Origin: Tanypteryx hageni
Lineage: Eukaryota; Arthropoda; Insecta; Odonata; Petaluridae
Length of the DNA stretch: 64,000 nt
NCBI GenBank assembly: GCA_028673005.1
Contig: CM054120.1
Coordinates: 56,542,057-56,606,056, forward strand
Direction of reading: 5' to 3'
Shown here piece after piece: positions 61,101-64,000 of this stretch (within the stretch, counting starts at the first letter, position 1; every line of letters starts with the position of its first letter). A model generated the notes under the pieces. It had not been told where the DNA came from and searched no databases. It was given only the letters and a program-made list of their open reading frames with translations. A program made the translations under genes and the position numbers.

Positions 61101-62003
61101 CACGACTGCCAAACCTGCAAACCTAGGAACACCTTTCCTCCTGGTGAGATGTCTTCCTCACCATACATTTATCCATGGGAAAAGGTGTATATAGATTTTA
61201 TTGGTCCCTTGCCTAGAAGTCGCAGTGGCAGCAATTGTGCCCTGACTATAATAGATGGCTTTACTAAATTTACTTTTATTGAACCTCTGCGTTCTCCCTT
61301 GGCTTCTCAAGTGGGTTCTGTCTTGTTTAACAAAATAATTCCTAAATTTGGTTATCCTAAATATATTGTTTCTGATAATGGTTCCCAATTTCGTTCCACT
61401 GCATTCTCTGATATGTGTTTTAAATATGGTATTAAGCAAATTTTCATAGCCCCCTACTATCCTCAGCCTAATCAAGCTGAACGTGTCCACCGTAACCTAA
61501 AATATGCCTTAACTATCTTGTCACAGAATGACCACCGGAAATGGGATGAATTCTTATCCAGTTTAACCTTTGCTTTTAATTCTGCTAAACATAGCAGTAT
61601 GGGCTATAATCCAGCAAGGATATTTATGGGCAGAGAGCTTCCTCATCCCTTGACAAATTTCTGGAGAATTCCTCCTCAGGCTCTGGCTGAGGACCTAACT
61701 CCCTCTGAGAGGCATTCCTTGTGGCAACAAGTGCTCAATAATCTCAAGGCGACCAGACGTAGGCAGGCACTTGCTTTTGATAAAAGCCATACTGGGAACC
61801 CATTTAAAATCGGTGATTTAGTGTTATATAGAAGGTTTCCTACTAGTTCCAAGATGCTCCATAGAACTGCTAAGTTAACCCCTCAGTGGGCCGTCCCTTC
61901 ACCTATCAAAAGGTTCATATCTCCCGTAACAGCTGTTCTTCAGCTATCCCCAAATAAGGAGAGAATTGTAAATATTTCTCAACTTAAACTTTATTGTACT
62001 TAA
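58101..62003 (+). pseudogene. Gypsy-A gag-pol, unit 3 (least damaged: one in-frame stop)
   Basis: From ATG 58101 to the stop at 62001-62003 a single frame of about 1300 codons holds Gag with a CCHC knuckle (near 58793-58835), protease DTGSS (near 58974), RT with YIDD (near 59984-59995), RNase H (FVDASQVALG near 60382) and integrase (D, D, E motifs near 61195, 61372 and 61470). The only disruption is the TAA at 59703-59705, shared by all three units. The 2-base deletion of units 1 and 2 is absent here (intact near 59847), and the RT reads FISAF near 59802 where units 1 and 2 read LNSAF. This copy is the best reference for the family. Confidence 0.95.
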
Positions 62004-63448
62004 TTTGTTGTATATGTATCTTCTTGTCTTGGCGTAGAGGTAGCAAACTCATCGCCCGGTGATTCTGATCATCGCAACCAGCCCCCAGATGCAAATCTGG
62101 TAAAACATATTGAAAAAACTTATTCGGCCATGTGCCAAGAAAATCGCTGTTTAGCGTACAATATACCAGGCATCATAGATGGTATTCTGGACATCTATGA
62201 AGGTCAACATGGTTAAAAAAAAACACAACCTAACCTAGCCATGTTTCTTTTTTTTTGTAATAATTACCAGTTTTGTAGACTAACCCCAATTGGGCTAAGG
62301 ATACATTTAAAATGTCTATATGTACCTTATGTATTAGGAAGTATACCACAATTTATTGTAATACCATATCATGAGTTAGTTTAATTGAAACCATGTTTAG
62401 GTTAAGAATTTAAATATTATATTATGAAGGGATTTATGTACTATGTCTACCCTATTAAGATACCACACTACAGGTTAATTTGAATATTATGTCGTTAATG
62501 AATTTAATATCGGTGATAATATTATGCATACTGTGAAGGAACTTAACTATTGGGGCCAATTTAATAATATACCACAGTCAAGTTAATTTGAATATAATAT
62601 TGTTAATGATTTGAATATTACCTTGTTAATGTGCTTAAATATGATATGATGAAGGGACTCACATGGCCAAATCAATTGAAATATTACACTGTTAATTAAT
62701 AGAGATATTATGCCTGGATTAAGCAATGCCCTGCCTAATAATCATTTTTTCAAATGCTTAATAACAGTATGATTACTAGTTGCCCTTGCCTAAGAATTAA
62801 TGTTTATGCTATGATGTATAATATTTCCAAGAAGGAAATGCTCAGGAAAGTTTGCTTTTGTTATGTCATGAAATTCTATTTCTGTTATGTTATCAATGAC
62901 ATACAATCTATTCTCACTCTATCCCTGAGGCAAGGATGGGTATCAATTTTGTTTCCTTAAGTAACGATAGTTGGCATATTGTAATTATGATTATTTATTA
63001 TTTTGAGGGAGATATTCCTACATGTTATTAAGTTTTCGGCTTGGCAAGATGCCGACATGATATGCCAAATGCATCATCCCTATGTACCCCCAAAGTGATT
63101 ATCCTGGGAAAAAAACTACATTCCAATGGACAAGTGCTTTCCCGACTAGCTTCATCACGGCGAACCAGTGGACTTCTTCAGAGAACTTTAGCCGTGACAG
63201 TAGCTCGAACCCTGATTGCCAGAGCAGGCAATCCACCACGTGTAATATTCCAATTTTAAGTGTCTTGACAAATAAGTGTTCAATAATAATAATAATAAAC
63301 TATCTTGAAAGAGACAACGAAGGAGTGTGTTCTGTGCTTCATTCATGATCCGGGAACGGTGTAGGGAATAAGGTGACTTAGAAACTTACCCTCCCCAACC
63401 AATTGAAACTTTTATTGGTCCCATTTTCATCATTTTTCCCAGGGAGGA

Positions 63449-64000
63449 TGTGGTGATTTTTTTCCTCCCCCCCTTTTACTCCCGCACTTATACGATAGCA
63501 CTTAACGAATCGCATGTACGAACATGCAAGTACGAATATCGCTAGTTCGAATATCGCCGCTATCGTATATCGCCTATATTCATGATATCGCCGGACTGAA
63601 CACCACGCCCACGGACGCCACGCCACGGTCGACACGCCCTCCCGTGGTGCCTCTCTGCTTTATATACCCTAATTACCCCTCGCCTCTTTAACCTTCCCTC
63701 TTTCCCATGGTTATGCAAGAACAGTGGAAAAGCGACCAATCACCGGGAATAATTCAACCATTTCGAATTACCCGCCTGACGTCATTACCTACCTCCTTCA
63801 CCACCGGCGTCACGTGACAGTCCATTCCGATAGTGGCCTTCCGAGCGACGAGACGCACAGCGGAGCAACGAGTGAAGTCGACGCAGGTGGCCCACTCTCG
63901 CGTCCATACTAATCGGCAGAAAACATTCAGTGTTGAGTGGACATTGACCTACCGGGAGCCGGAAGAGTGACAGTAACTATTGGATGTAATTTAACTGACA
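63449..64000 (+). repeat. 3' LTR of Gypsy-A, unit 3, truncated by the window end
   Basis: It has the same 3'-type differences as the other 3' LTRs, including the lack of the TATA box. The TATCG cluster near 63537-63590 has lost one element (GCCTATATTCATG). Confidence 0.88.

Larger units (their letters stand above)
1..64000. repeat. Tandem macro-repeat of a ~26-kb composite transposon block (about 2.4 units)
   Basis: The sequence starting at base 1 recurs at 26275 and again at 52233, with the same order of elements and near identity by eye over tens of kilobases. The spacing is 26274 and then 25958 bases. Spacing inside the units changes only through discrete indels: +75 bp near 8786/35060, -334 bp near 14460/40805, about -77 bp near 19690/45715, and -4.5 kb in unit 3 near 54280. 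The window starts and ends inside the array, so the true ends and copy number are not visible. The start of a unit is arbitrary. Shared inactivating mutations show that whole blocks were duplicated after the elements had become defective. Confidence 0.97.
57129..64000 (+). mobile_element. Gypsy-type LTR retrotransposon A, unit 3 (runs off the window)
   Basis: The 5' LTR is 57129-57870. The 3' LTR starts at 63449 and is cut by the window end. The TATA box (57407-57414), primer-binding-type site (57875) and polypurine tract (63441-63448) are present, as is the 334-base segment missing in unit 2. The non-coding stretch after pol is 62004-63448 and includes a SINE-like part at about 62026-62222. 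Confidence 0.93.

Noticed and set aside
1..64000. The triplication as a pure assembly artefact
   Set aside because: Each unit has its own indels and substitutions, including a 4.5-kb recombination deletion; not excluded without reads, but less likely.

Overview
This window is eukaryotic repeat-rich DNA, most likely from an arthropod and probably an insect. The inference rests on the mix of element families: Jockey-type and I-like non-LTR retrotransposons, a Gypsy-type LTR retrotransposon, Penelope-like elements (PLEs) with GIY-YIG endonuclease domains, and a host-type C2H2 zinc-finger gene. There is no intact gene with a cellular function, and I see no rRNA, tRNA or CRISPR array. The species cannot be named from the sequence.

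The dominant structure is a head-to-tail tandem array of a roughly 26-kb composite block. Taking base 1 as an arbitrary start, unit 1 is 1-26274, unit 2 is 26275-52232 and unit 3 is 52233-64000 (truncated by the window end). The order within a unit is: 3' end of a Jockey-type element (A); LTR-like remnant; PLE1 3' part; 56-bp PLE terminal repeat; 5'-truncated Jockey-type insertion (B) flanked by a 9-bp duplication; PLE2; two more PLE terminal repeats; 5' part of a third Jockey-type element (C); a long Gypsy-type element (A) with two LTRs; a decayed I-like non-LTR element (D); a GC-rich RT fragment (E); a second, degenerate LTR element (B) holding an antisense multi-finger C2H2 zinc-finger pseudogene; then the start of the next Jockey-type element A, which runs across the unit boundary. 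All retroelement coding sequence is on the + strand; only the zinc-finger gene is on the - strand.

All copies carry the same inactivating lesions. The Gypsy-A polyprotein has one TAA at the same codon in all three units. Every PLE copy has VDN instead of VDD in the RT active site and a TGA inside the GIY-YIG domain. The block was therefore multiplied as DNA after its elements died, not by repeated transposition. Each unit also has private changes: unit 1 lacks 75 bp in Jockey-C ORF1; unit 2 lacks 334 bp downstream of Gypsy-A pol and part of LTR-B and has extra frameshifts; unit 3 lost about 4.5 kb by recombination between PLE1 and PLE2. Units 1 and 2 share an RT frameshift that unit 3 lacks. 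Such private differences make a simple assembly duplication unlikely.

The points most worth follow-up are the macro-repeat itself (a candidate heterochromatic or piRNA-source locus), the zinc-finger gene inside a degenerate LTR element, the PLE-PLE recombinant, and a dense TATCG/CGATA cluster in the Gypsy-A LTRs.
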